This document shows, one piece after another, positions 11,690-22,049 of a DNA stretch of 31,647 bases. The DNA comes from Schoenoplectus triqueter (taxonomy: Eukaryota > Streptophyta > Magnoliopsida > Poales > Cyperaceae), in NCBI GenBank assembly GCA_964058805.1, contig CAXKVV010000516.1, positions 1 through 31,647 on the forward strand, given 5' to 3'. Numbering within the stretch: position 1 is the first letter of the stretch; each line of letters opens with the position of its first letter. Both the position numbers and the translations under genes were made by a program. The notes under the pieces were generated by a model, which had not been told where the DNA came from, made no database searches, and saw nothing but the letters and a program-made list of their open reading frames with translations.

Positions 11690-12661
11690 TCACTCTTATT
11701 TTTAATAATAATTATTATTAAAAAAACTATAGAATTTATATATGGAAAGAAATTGTATTGAGAGTTAAAATAGAAATTAGGACTAATGGCCCCAAATTTA
11801 ATTGGCTTATCGTTATTGGCTATAATTAGGAAATAGACTCGCTAGTTAGGAAATAATTAACAGTAAAGAAACTAGCCGTTAGAAAAAAAACCTTTATGAG
11901 CCAACGTATTTACAGTTGTAAAAATATACCAATCTCAAGCACTCAAAATTTCAACAAATTGAACCCATCATTTACTAAAAAAACTATACTATATTATAAA
12001 GAATGTATGTATTAAATTTGTCTATTAATGTTTAGTTTTTTAGTATTTTCTTAATGATCAAAATATCCCTAATTGAATGATGTGGATCAATATTTTCAAA
12101 AACTAACGGTTCAGATTTTGATCAATGCTATTTTTTTTTTGTCCATCTCATTTTTTATTTTTTACCATACATTAATGAGAGGTCTACAAAAATAAATTAT
12201 CTATCAAATAAATTAATAATTAACTATTTTTTTAAAAACTATCTACTATACAATTTTATTTAAAAATAATATAATTTTAAATTATATTTTATAAATAATA
12301 AGTTAATTTTATTTATAAATTAAAAATATTTATAATTAGTTTAGACATAACTTATCTCTGGGTAAAATATATTATTTATTTATAATAAATTATTTTTAAA
12401 TATAAATAATTTTAAATTAAGAGTATCGGCACAATTTAACCGAAATCTTCCCTGTCAAATATTTGAACACCCGTCGCCCTGTAAAACTTCTAATACTAAT
12501 TTATTCATCCAAAATTCCAATTACGCAAAACAATACATCTAATACCTCCGGTTTTTCGTCGAGACACATTTATAGAGGCATGAAAACTATTTCATGACCG
12601 TTTATCCAAAAAAAAAAGTTTGTCACATGGAAGATTGGCAAATCTCATGCATGCTTGCATC
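11690..12661. other. Intergenic AT-rich DNA
   Basis: No open frame of note, RNA or clear repeat. The stretch around 12180-12420 is almost pure A/T. It ends where the putative CACTA end begins. Confidence 0.5.
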
Positions 12662-12673
12662 CATGTCTAGAAA

Positions 12674-13012
12674 AAAATGATTTAGAACCGCTTATTTAGA
12701 ATCGGTTCTTTAAAAAATAGGTGTTAAAAGGTGATAGTGGCATATTTGTAAATTTTATTAAAATTATTAGAACCGATTTTGTATAACAACCGGTTATAAG
12801 TTTTTTTATTAAAACCGGTTTTATAATAACCGGTTCTATTTGATTTAATTAAAACCGGTTTTAACAAAACCGGTTCTAAATTTTTTGTTTTAGAACCGGT
12901 TTTATAAAAATCGGTTCTAATTCAATTTTATGAATTAGAACCGCTTTTTAATAAAAATCGGCTCTAATTAATATGAATTAGAACCGCTTTTTAATAAAAA
13001 TCGGCTCTAAAA
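12674..13012. repeat. Left CACTA subterminal repeats (GAACCGGTT hairpin units)
   Basis: Seven or so pairs of gaaccggtt-like arms facing each other across short AT loops, for example aaaccggttttaacaaaacc at 12851 and gaaccgctttttaataaaaa, which occurs twice (12941 and 12980). CACTA subterminal regions carry such short repeats as transposase binding sites. Several copies have gct in place of ggt, probably through mutation. Confidence 0.75.
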
Positions 13013-13689
13013 AAATTCTTTGTATCAACCAATAGAATTTCAGTTTTTTGCTCCCACGGATTGCTATGTTTTTCAATCTAACCGTTGGTTCATGCTTATC
13101 CGACGATCTAAAAACCAAAAATCAAAAATCTATATCCCACGGATTATCACTCTTCATCCTCATATTTCATATAAAAAGAGATATTGAGAGACAGAGAAAG
13201 AGAAAGAGCAAATGTCGTCTTGAAGAAAGAAAAAAGAAAGGGAATGAGAAAGACAGATTTGAAGCTCGTCTTGAAGCTCAAAAATGGATTTGATGTTTAT
13301 TTGAAGTTTTTAGTTTAGTTTTTTTTTTATTTTTTCTTTAGAAATTATAAAGATAGAAAATTTGTCATATTTTCTTTAATATGTAAATTACATATAATTA
13401 TTTTGTTAATGAAATATACTTTATTAGTTAATGATAAAATTAAATTATTTAATCAAAATTTAAAGAAATCAGAACTAGAGAATAATAAGAAAAAATTATT
13501 TTTTAGTAAATAGTACCATCACAAAATATTAAGAAATAAAGTTTCCAAGATAATAATGTATTATCCAGGCAATGTAGTGGAGATATTTGAGAGAAATTGA
13601 CGAACTCAAATTATTTCTTCCCGGGGCATTAGTTTACAACCGATTATTTGAAATAACCGGTTCTACAAATTATTTCTCAAAGGCGCCTC
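13013..13689. other. CACTA interior, no gene recognised
   Basis: Holds a leader-like stretch with ctcccacggattgctatg and tccgacgatctaaaaaccaa, then AG-rich sequence (13170-13260) that gives an 81-residue charged open frame with no domain. A further subterminal-type pair, acaaccgattatttgaaata and accggttcta, lies at 13637-13664. Nothing here resembles a TNP2 or TNPA gene. Confidence 0.45.
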
Positions 13690-14385
13690 GAAGGGCTCAT
13701 TGCCAGTACTCTTATTTTCTCCATCTTTTCTCATTATTTTTATTTGCATACACCATGAATACACACATCCAATGGTATTGTTTCATACCATTGGATATCA
13801 TAATATTTTATTCAAAAATCCCTATTTTCCTATTTTGTAAGGTAGTTCAGAATTCAAATATTTTTCTTGATGTGAACGGATTTTCATCAATATCACAAGA
13901 CAATCTCATCCTAATCAGTTTTATTGGTCAATTGTGGTGTTAGTTTCAATCAACACAAGGTCAGTTTAGTCATGGCCAAAATATTTCACCAAAGGTCTAG
14001 ATTCAGACAATTCACAATTTTTTTTTAATTTTCGCCTACAATGCAAACAGAAGTAAACTATGATATAAACAAGAAATAAACATGGCCTAAAATGCAAAAG
14101 ATAGACTCCCCCCAAGCTTCGTCTTAGCATTGTCCCCAATGCTTAAAGACGTATAAATAAGGAGATATAAAAGCTAAGGATAGGGAAAACAAACCTGCTC
14201 AGTGATCTGCGGCTCCGTGGTCGGAGTCGGGGTCGAAGTCGTACTCGTACCAGCGCCAGTCACGTAGCTCAGCCTCAATGGCGCCCACCCGGTCTGTGAG
14301 GTCGCGTAGAATGACACCCTGCTCCTGTCTCATGTCGTACACGAGACGGTACACATCCGTAATGGTAGGATCGGAGAGTGGGTAA
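13690..14385 (-). pseudogene. Ty3/gypsy remnant, 3' part (ORF end and polypurine region)
   Basis: On the minus strand a frame enters from the copia junction, reads PLSDPTITDVYRLVYDMRQE and ends at the stop at 14199. It continues with a downstream region containing gcattggggacaatgc and aagcttggggggagt at about 14106-14140, the polypurine-type signature found near the 3' end of Tat/Athila gypsy elements. The outer limit at 13690 is approximate. The C-terminal peptide is acidic and has no domain I recognise. It was once continuous, in frame, with the gypsy piece at 24136-25128. Confidence 0.6.
14381..14385. repeat. Copia target-site duplication, left copy (ggtaa)
   Basis: The five bases ggtaa directly precede the left LTR; the same five follow the right LTR at 24136-24140. 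A perfect 5-bp duplication fixes both ends of the copia element. Confidence 0.95.
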
Positions 14386-15037
14386 TGTTGGGATTCGGAA
14401 TGCCCAAATCCCATTAATGCTCAAGCTGCGGAAAGACCGTAGAACAAAAATTTTACTTCTACTTAAGTTAGGGATTAAAGTATGTCGGATAATAACCGAG
14501 AGTTACAGACATTTAATCCTTTACAAAAGACGGTAAAATATTATTTTACTTCTAACTTAAGCTTAAGGTTAAAGTGATGTGTCGGATGATTACCGAGAGA
14601 TACACACCTCTTTAAACCTTTATTGATCTACTCCATGATTGATTTCTAAAATATTAATCTACTTAACAATTAAATAGATTAATATAAGATGTTATACCTC
14701 GCTTCCAAATTTTAATTGGAATGAAAATCGGCTTGTCTCGGAGCACCAAACGTCTGATGCCTCTGTAGGTTATCCACCAGGACTGACCAGAGAGCGGTTT
14801 ATTTCTTTTGCCAGAAATACTGTAAACCGCGGTTTTTCGCAAAAACACTATTCACCCGAGAAAAAGATGAAATAGTACTATTCACGACTCGCAGTAATTC
14901 TGTTTCACAAATGTGCAGAAATACCGCAACTTTCGTAAAAACACTATTCACCGATCCCGTGAATTCTGAAACAACCGTATACCGGGAGAGAGAAAGTAGA
15001 ACTGATTTGGTGGAACTTTTTCTCTCACCCTACCCCT

Positions 15038-15047
15038 CTATTTATAG
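15038..15047 (-). promoter_or_regulatory. LTR TATA box (3' LTR copy)
   Basis: The minus strand reads tctataaatagagg, a strong plant TATA box. Transcription would be expected to start some 30 bases downstream, near 15010, setting the U3/R border. The copy in the 5' LTR, at 22702-22711, is the one that would drive the element; this copy could drive outward transcription into the gypsy remnant. Confidence 0.7.
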
Positions 15048-15132
15048 AAAAAATGGAATTGACAAATTACCAAAATGCCCTCGTGAATAGTAAGGAGGTT
15101 TCAAAGTGAAAAGACCAAAATACCCTTGAGGA

Positions 15133-15176
15133 TGATGTCATGGATGATGTCACATATGATGTCATGCATGATGTCA
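15133..15176. promoter_or_regulatory. Four TGATGTCA boxes at exact 12-bp spacing (3' LTR)
   Basis: The octamer tgatgtca starts at 15133, 15145, 15157 and 15169. It lies 86-138 bases upstream of the TATA box on the minus strand. It differs by one base from the palindromic CRE-type site TGACGTCA bound by bZIP factors, but whether a bZIP or another factor binds it is inference. Confidence 0.6.
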
Positions 15177-16471
15177 TCTAAGATCCAAATTTACAAGTTT
15201 GCCATTGGGCTTTTGGCCAAATTACCGAAATACCCTTGGGCTTTTGGATTTTGGGCTTTTCTGATTTTGGGTTTTTAATTATTAATTAAGGCTTTAATTA
15301 TTAATGGGCTTTTGGCCCATAATTCAAATCCATAATTAACATTTAAAATCCAAATCAAATATATATATAATTGTCATCTACAATTATATTTTTCTCGGTT
15401 GTTGTTTCGGCGAATTTATACGACGTGTCCAACACGTTATAAATTCAATCTGATTTTTGCTTCTTGTCATCTCTATGACAAATATAATTATATCATATAT
15501 AATTAATTATAACCATCTTATTATTAATTATAAACAATTTATAATTAATCAATAAGATTCTCCGATTAACTCCTATACGGTGTGACCCGACAGGATCCGT
15601 GTTATGTTGGTAAATAGAGTTAAAACCCTTTTAACTTCTATAATCATAGGAGGCATCTGGCAGAATGCACTATGACCATCCAATTACACAGATGATGATG
15701 TACTGTACAATATCATGATCCAGTAAACTATTTACTTGTGTTTAATTCTTTTGTCTCATAGCTATCAGATCAGTTTCAAGGTAGGTATGTGTCATCCTTG
15801 CAAACTTAATCTTTTCTTGATCCTGAGTAAAATATCAAATATAATTACTCTTGTAATTATACTGCTAGCAGATAATCTTACTCTATCAAGGGGCCCAGTG
15901 ATGCTATAACTCATATAGAAATATGAGGGACAATAGTACTTTTGGCAAACCATCTCTTCCTCCGCATAAGTTATGTATACCGAAGAGCTACCTTTATAGC
16001 CACCTTTTACGGATAACGTTTGGTAGAAATCACACACATACATATCTTATGTAGGAAAAATGAATACCTCATACTTTAGAATTTAATACTGAACGAAAAC
16101 ATTAATGACACGAACACAATTCCATTTAATGTTTCATTCGGGGTCTATCAAATACGATGTTCCTAGAACATCTATTTATGTGATTAAAATGACAACTCTT
16201 TGTCTATGGTCTGTAAAACTTGACCATCATTTAATCCACATACTAACCTAATAACGGTTAATTAGTGTTCCTGCTAATTACCTTGGTTAGTGACTTTTAA
16301 GAGTATATTCTATATTATGAAGTTTCACAATTCCAGTCATGAACTCGGAATGATTCATAAATTCAATAATACTCAAGGAAACAAAATATCGTTTAAATAT
16401 CCAATTCATGAACAAAGCTTTATATAACAAATTTATCGTATTATTGACTTCAAGATTATTACAAACTAACA

Positions 16472-16482
16472 ATCTCCCACTT
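16472..16482 (-). other. Copia polypurine tract
   Basis: On the minus strand aagtgggagat sits directly against the TGTTAG start of the 3' LTR, where plus-strand DNA synthesis is primed in copia elements. Confidence 0.85.
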
Positions 16483-16562
16483 AAGCTTGGAGTCAATCAT
16501 ATTGAGCCATGCCTTATACAAATCTCTTTATTCTATAAATCTCTCAGATTTAAAGGAAAATC

Positions 16563-17876
16563 TCACAGCCAATCTCCTATGTGTCTCAAACCCATAGAAG
16601 ATATGTGCAACTAGTGCTTGGCCTGAGGTAGAGATCTTACAAGTGGATCAGCTGTGTTGCCGACGGTGTCAATTTTACAAATCTTTACGTCGCCTCTATT
16701 TATGATTTTTCATATGAGGTGATAACGTCTGTGTAATCACTTACCACGAGCTCCGAGTCAGCACCGTAGATGAGAAACATATCCTTAGTTCTTCTTAAGT
16801 ACTTAAAGATATTCTTTGCAGCATTCCAGTGCTCCTAGCATGGATTAGCCTGATATCTACTCGTCACACTCCAAGCGTACGAGACATCAGGGCGAGTGCA
16901 CAACATGGCGTACATGATAGAGCCAATAGCCGAAGCATATGGTACTCTACTCATTATGTTTTGCTCATCAGTTGTCAAAGGACACTGAGTCTTGCTAAGC
17001 TGTGCACCATGATTCATTGGCAGAAATCTTTTCTTAGAATTCTACGTGCTGAACCGATTCAGCACTTTATCAATGTATGTACTTTGACTTAATCCAATAA
17101 GTCTCTTAGATCTATCTCTATAGATCTTTATGCCTAGTATATAGACAGTCTCGCCCAAATCTTTCATTGAGAACACTTTCTTTAATGAAGATTTAGCTGA
17201 TTGCAATAGGGGAATATTATTTCCCATTAAGAGTATATCGTCCACATAGAGGGTTAAAATAGCGATGACACTCCCACTAGTTTTCCTGTATACACAATGT
17301 TCTTCTTTGCATCTGACGAAGTCAAACTGTTTGACTTCTTCGTCAAATCAAAGATTCCAACTCCGTGATGCTTGCTTCAATCCATAATGGATCTGAGAAG
17401 CTTGCATAACTTCCCAGCATTCTTTGGATCCTCAAAACTTATGGGCTGTATCATATACACGTCCTCTTCCAAATTTCCATTTAGGAAGACGGTTTTGACA
17501 TCCATTTGCCATATTTCATAATCATGAAATATGATAATTGCTAGGAGCATCCGAATTGACTTAAACATAGCTACGGACGAAAAAGTTTCATCATAATCTA
17601 CGTCGAGAATTTGCTTGAAACCTTTCGCTACTAGCCGTACTTTGTAAATAATCATATTATCATCCATGCCTGTTTTTCTTTTAAAAACCCACTTGTTAGC
17701 TATGGGTTTTACCCCAACAAGTGGTGCAACCAGGTTCCAAACCTTGTTGTCATACATGGACTGTATTTCGGATCTCATGGCCTCCAGCCATTTATCAGAG
17801 TCGGGTCTATCCACTGCTTCCGCATAGGTCAGAGGATCTTCAGCATCAAATACTGAGACTTCATGCAGTCCCATGT
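16563..17876 (-). pseudogene. Copia reverse transcriptase and RNase H, broken
   Basis: The frame at 17874-17377 gives the reverse transcriptase N-terminal half (ANKWVFKRK, QMDVKTVFLNG). It is lost at about 17385 by a one-base change, and the downstream frame has a stop in the following WNL segment. The catalytic YVDD is at 17248-17237. After RFST there is a stop, then an intact stretch to 16835 (MNHGAQLSKTQCPLTTDEQN, YASAIGSIMYA), then another stop. The RNase H region is internally deleted at about 16726-16730: text ending in a YTD-like acidic motif jumps to RYHLI sequence. The end reads GDVKICKIDT, ADPLVRSL and GDWL, with a terminal stop at 16563. It cannot be active. Confidence 0.9.
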
Positions 17877-17880
17877 ACCT

Positions 17881-18894
17881 TTAAGGTGCACGAACTGTCC
17901 TATATGACCTTCGTAGCACTTGTTCTTCAGGCTGTCGAACTTCATCCACATCAGTATGCGCATTTAGTTCTATTTCAACTTGCGTTGAAGTAGATGAGCT
18001 CGGGACTAGAACTTCTTCCACAACTATTTGTAGATTTGGTTCTTCCAAATGCTCATTAGCCGAAGAATCAAGTGGTGGGTTTATCTGATCAGTATCAGAT
18101 ATTGTATTGTGTGATGTATCTTGAATTTCTTCAAGTATTACATTACTCCCACTACTTCCTTTTGCGAGAAACTCTTTCTCCAAAAATATACCATGACGAG
18201 CAACAATTATCTTGTTCTCGGACTGATAATAGAAGTAATATCCTTTCGTTTCCTTAGGATACCCTACGAAAAAACATTTATCAGCTTTGGGTCCAAGTTT
18301 GTCAGAAGTCGAACGTTTGACAAATACCTTGCAACCCTAAATTTTAAGATAAGACATATTTGGTATCTTACCAAACCATAACTCATATGGAGTCTTTTCT
18401 ACTGACTTGGATGAAACCCTATTTATTGTTAGTGCAGCAGTTTCTAGTGCGTGCCCCCAAAACATTTTTGGGAGTGTGGTATTACTCATCATGGAACGAA
18501 CCATGTCTAACAGAGTTCGATTCCTCCTCTCAGAAACACCGTTCCATTGCGGCGTTCCCGGAGGTGTGAGTTGTGAGACTATCCCACATTCTTTTAAGTA
18601 CATTGTAAACTCATAACTTAAGTATTCGCCTCCACGGTCTGACCGTAAGGCCTTAATACTTTTATTCAGTTGATTTTCTACTTCAGTCTTGAATTCCTTG
18701 AACTTTTCAAAGGATTCAGACTTATGTCTCATCAAGTAGACATAACCATATCTACTGTAATCATCAGTAAACGTGATAAAGTAGCGATCACCATTTCTTA
18801 TACAAGTACTCATTGGTCCGCATACATCTGTGTGTATAAGGGCTAATAAGTCACTTGTCCTTTCGCCCTTCTTGGAGAAAGATAATTTGGTCAT
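17881..18894 (-). pseudogene. Copia integrase and linker, with two in-frame stops
   Basis: The frame at 18894-18337 encodes the integrase core. Catalytic residues are Asp23 (HTDVCGP), Asp86 (RSDRGGEY) and Glu122 (NGVSERRN), counted from the first Met, with the usual 35-residue Asp-Glu spacing. At 18337-18339 a TAG stands where this family has a Trp codon after YLKI. Reading on in the same frame gives the GYP-containing C-terminal part and a Ser/Glu-rich linker, then a TAA at 17881-17883 just before RYMGLHE. Both stops look like single-base changes. Integrase residues themselves look sound. Confidence 0.92.
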
Positions 18895-18912
18895 TTTTCA
18901 CGTAAACAAGAT

Positions 18913-20142
18913 TCACAATATTAAAATTATCAAGAAGTCCAACTTCATGTAACTTTTGATGCGTTTCTCGTTTATATGACCAAGGCGATAATGCCATATG
19001 AAAGTCATACTTTCATGAGATGTTTTGAGTCGTTTATTGATGTTAAATATAGGTTTGTCTATTTCCAGTATATAAAGATCATTCATCATAAAAGAAGATC
19101 CATAATATAACTCATCTTTATATATAGAACAACCATTGTCCTTTATAACAAAAGAGAAACCATTCATTTCTAAACATGAGATTGAAATGATGTTTCTGGA
19201 AATACTTGGAACAAAATATACATTTTCAAGTTCCATTACAAGCCCGCTAGGCAAATACAACTCTATACTTCCGACTGTTACGGCTGCAACTTGTGCTCCG
19301 TTTCCAACTCGGAGTTGTACTTCCTTATTACGTAGTTTCCTCCTATTCTTTAGTGCCTGTATATTTGAACAAATATGAGCACATGATCCAGTATCCAATA
19401 CCCAATCATAAATAGAGGTAACAACGTTAACTTCAATCATGAAAATACCTGAGGTTGAAACTTTGGGAACTTTTCCCGTCCTCAAATCCTCCAGATACTT
19501 AGGGCAGTTCCTCCTCCAATGACCATTGCCTTGACAATAAAAGCAGTCAGAGGTAGAAGCTTTTGCCTTGGAAGTGTTCTGATTAGGAACCATCTTCCCT
19601 TTGCCTTTGTACTTAGGTGCCATTTTGGGAGTCGCTTTGCGTTTCATCTTTTTAATCTTCCTCGCACCTTCTTGGATCACGAGGATAGAAGAACTCTTCT
19701 TCATGTCCCCATCAGCGATCCTCAACATCCCTTGGAGCTCCTGCAAGCTCTTGTCCATTCCCAGCATATGATAATTCCTGATGAAATTAGAATAGCTAGG
19801 AGGGAGAGAGTTCAGGATAACATCCGTAACAAACTCTTTGTTCAACGGACTGTTAAGCTTCTCCAACTGCTCAACATCGCTCGTCATACGGAGCATGTGA
19901 GTGTCAAGAGAGCTGCCCTCAGTCATCTTATGACTCAGCAGAGATTTAGTCACCTTAAATTTCTTGACCAATAAACTTTGTACATCAAGCTCATCTTCTT
20001 TGTGCTTGTTGTACATGGTGACTTCATTTGCTGTGCAGCCTACTGCAGGCTGTGCAGAGATTGGTGTGTTAAGGACGTACTCGAGTTTCTCATGTCTTAG
20101 TATGAGCGCACGGAACGTATTAGTAAGAGTTTCTTTAGCCAT
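18913..20142 (-). pseudogene. Copia gag and protease (409-codon open frame)
   Basis: The N-terminal part is gag, with capsid-like text such as DVILNSLPPSYSNF (about 107-120). A CCHC zinc knuckle (CFYCQGNGHWRRNC, residues 200-213) follows a basic stretch. The aspartic protease has the active motif DTG at 250-252 (WVLDTGSCAHIC). The pre-integrase domain begins WHYRLGH at 383-389. The frame then goes astray near 18955 and stops at 18913; the expected reading continues in other frames, so at least two small indels separate it from the integrase. Gag looks short at its N-terminal half compared with relatives, so a deletion near residues 55-60 is possible. Translation from the ATG at 20142 is plausible. 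Confidence 0.88.
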
Positions 20143-20589
20143 GTGCTACAACGTAAAATGTAAAGATTTTTAGCTTTGTTCATGTAATGTCTTATTTCAA
20201 ATAAAACTCCCACTACAAATTTGTTCTATTCCCGTTTGTAGTTAGGACCAAGATCCCTATTTTCATTGATAATCAAGTTATCGTTGAATAACTCGTTTAT
20301 TAATTATCTTAGGTAAGCAACTCTTTGCTAATCACATCTCTATGTGATTCTTGGTTTCGCTAAACATCATATGTTTGAACGAAACTTTGCCCCAAGCCCA
20401 AAACTGTTTTGGAAATCATTGGTAAGTAACCTCACTCTATTTGATTCGTTATGTCGGACATAACCCTCGAAAACCAAAGGTAAAAGGTGACGCCTACTGA
20501 GTAGGTCACGTCTGCCAATGAACAATGATATGCGAGGACAGAGTAGGTAGGGCATATTACTTAATTTTTCGGGTTTAACATCGTAAGCA

Positions 20590-21051
20590 GTCAGTTTGTT
20601 AAACTGACTTTAAACAGACTTACGAACACGTAAAAGATGTCTGCCAGAAAGACCACTGAAAGTTCCTTTTTCAGTCTTTCTTTGACACAACCTTCCTTCA
20701 CGGTTTCTTAAAAATGATAAATCTAATTTACACATTTATAATTAGTCAGTTTATTAAGCTAACTTTAAACAGACTTATGAACACGTGAAAAGACGTCTGC
20801 CAGAAAGACCATTGAAAGTTCCTTTTCCAGTCTTTCTTTGACATAACATTCTTTCACGGTTCCTTAAAATGATAAATCTAATTTACACATTTATAATTAG
20901 TCAGTTTATTAAGCTGACTTTAAACAGACTTATGAACACGTGAAAAGACGTCTGCCAGAAAGACCATTGAAAGTTCCTTTTCCAGTCTTTCTTTGACATA
21001 ACATTCTTTCACGGTTCCTTAAAATGATAAATCTAATTTACTCATTTATTA
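20590..21051. repeat. Three tandem 155-bp units in the copia leader
   Basis: Units start at 20590, 20745 and 20900, each opening with gtcagttt.ttaa and containing gtctgccagaaagacca and gataaatctaattta. Units 2 and 3 are nearly identical; unit 1 is more divergent, so the latest duplication was of unit 2 or 3. Each unit holds a self-complementary pair, gaaagttccttttccagt against agtctttcttt, flanking a stretch that could fold. Confidence 0.93.
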
Positions 21052-21367
21052 TCAAAGCGGTAAATCCAATTTACCAGCTCATACAAACATTTTGTATATA
21101 TACATGAATCAGTCACGTATATAACTACTATCTATCCAATAGAAGTAGCTTTGCATCTATGATAAGATACATTTCATATCAAAGCAGTAAATCTAATTTA
21201 CCTGCTCATACAAACATTTTGTATATATATACATGAATCAGTCACATATATAACTATCAGTTCTCAATTCTTTATTTTGCAACTACATCTTTGTTCTTTA
21301 TTTATACCGTAAAAAGCATATAAACATTTTATATGATTTCAAAACAGTTAATTCCTTCTGGTACGAT

Positions 21368-21812
21368 AAAGTAATTTGATAACGTGACAAAGTTCCTTTT
21401 CGGCCAGTTATCAGGACACGTAAAAGGGGCTCCCAGGAAAGATCGGGGTCACGAGGACCACTTTAAATTCAATCTTTCCTAGACAGAACCATCTCTTTCG
21501 GGTGTGGAGATCAACAGCTCTTACTCAGGTACTTTATTGCTTTATCACATTCATAGATATACTTCTCATAACCAAAAGTTTTCGAAAAAAACAAAAGAGT
21601 TACATTTGCCATGCTTCGAAAGCGCAAAAGTAATTTGGTAACGTGACAAAGTTCCTTTTGGGCCAGTTATCAGGACACGTAAAAGGGCATGTCAGAAAGA
21701 ATACCGAAGGTATCCACTTCCCATCTTTCTTTGACATCACCTTATCTTTTATGTGTGGAGATCAACAGCTCTTACTCAGGTACTTTATTGCTTCATCACA
21801 TTCTTAGATATA
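21368..21812. repeat. Long imperfect direct repeat in the copia leader
   Basis: Both copies (about 21368-21565 and 21629-21812) share gtaatttg.taacgtgacaa, agttatcaggacacgtaaaa and gatcaacagctcttactcag, followed by gtactttattgctt. Gaps and substitutions separate them, so this duplication is older than the 155-bp array. Confidence 0.85.
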
Positions 21813-22036
21813 CTTTAACACAATCGAAAGTTTTCGAAAAGAAAGCGTAAAGAAAGTATAAAGAAAGCTTAAATCTAATTTAACTTTCTTAGTCGACAGA
21901 GCCGAACCAAGAAAATCCAATTTTATTTGGTTTGGACTTTAAGCTGCAAATCTAAGAATTAAACCGATACGGGGTATATACATCTTATTTGCATAAGATA
22001 TAACCTTTTAGAAAATCAATCAGCGGGAGAGCCTTT

Positions 22037-22048
22037 GCTCTGATACCA
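22037..22048 (-). other. Copia primer binding site (tRNA-Met type)
   Basis: On the minus strand, one base after the 5' LTR, tggtatcagagc matches the 3' end complement of plant initiator methionine tRNA, the usual primer of copia reverse transcription. Confidence 0.93.
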
Positions 22049-22049
22049 C

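Larger units (their letters stand above)
14386..16471 (-). repeat. Copia 3' LTR
   Basis: Matches the other LTR base for base at a constant offset of 7664; by eye I saw one difference (a at 14566, g at 22230). On the coding strand U3 runs from 16471 to roughly 15010, judged from a TATA box at 15038-15047, and R plus U5 follow to 14386. Small open frames of 61 and 83 codons occur in both LTRs and are chance frames. Confidence 0.97.
20143..22036 (-). other. Copia leader region, repeat-rich and non-coding
   Basis: About 1.9 kb between the primer binding site and gag, with no sizeable coding frame. It contains three families of duplicated blocks (155-bp units at 20590-21051, a pair of about 78 bp at 21051-21128 and 21179-21256, and a longer pair at about 21368-21565 and 21629-21812). 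Such leaders carry RNA dimerisation and packaging signals; which part would do so here is unknown. Confidence 0.8.

Noticed and set aside
13048..13293. 81-codon charged frame within the CACTA element
   Set aside because: AG-rich composition and no similarity to CACTA transposase or TNPA features that I could see.
14663..16043. 61- and 83-codon minus-strand frames in the LTR
   Set aside because: They occur unchanged in both LTRs only because the LTRs are near-identical; no domain, and one lies upstream of the TATA box.
19519..19974. 151-codon plus-strand open frame
   Set aside because: It is the antisense shadow of the copia gag frame.
20590..21051. Regular repeat array that could suggest a CRISPR
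   Set aside because: Units of 155 bp are tandem without unique spacers and lie in a retrotransposon leader in plant DNA.
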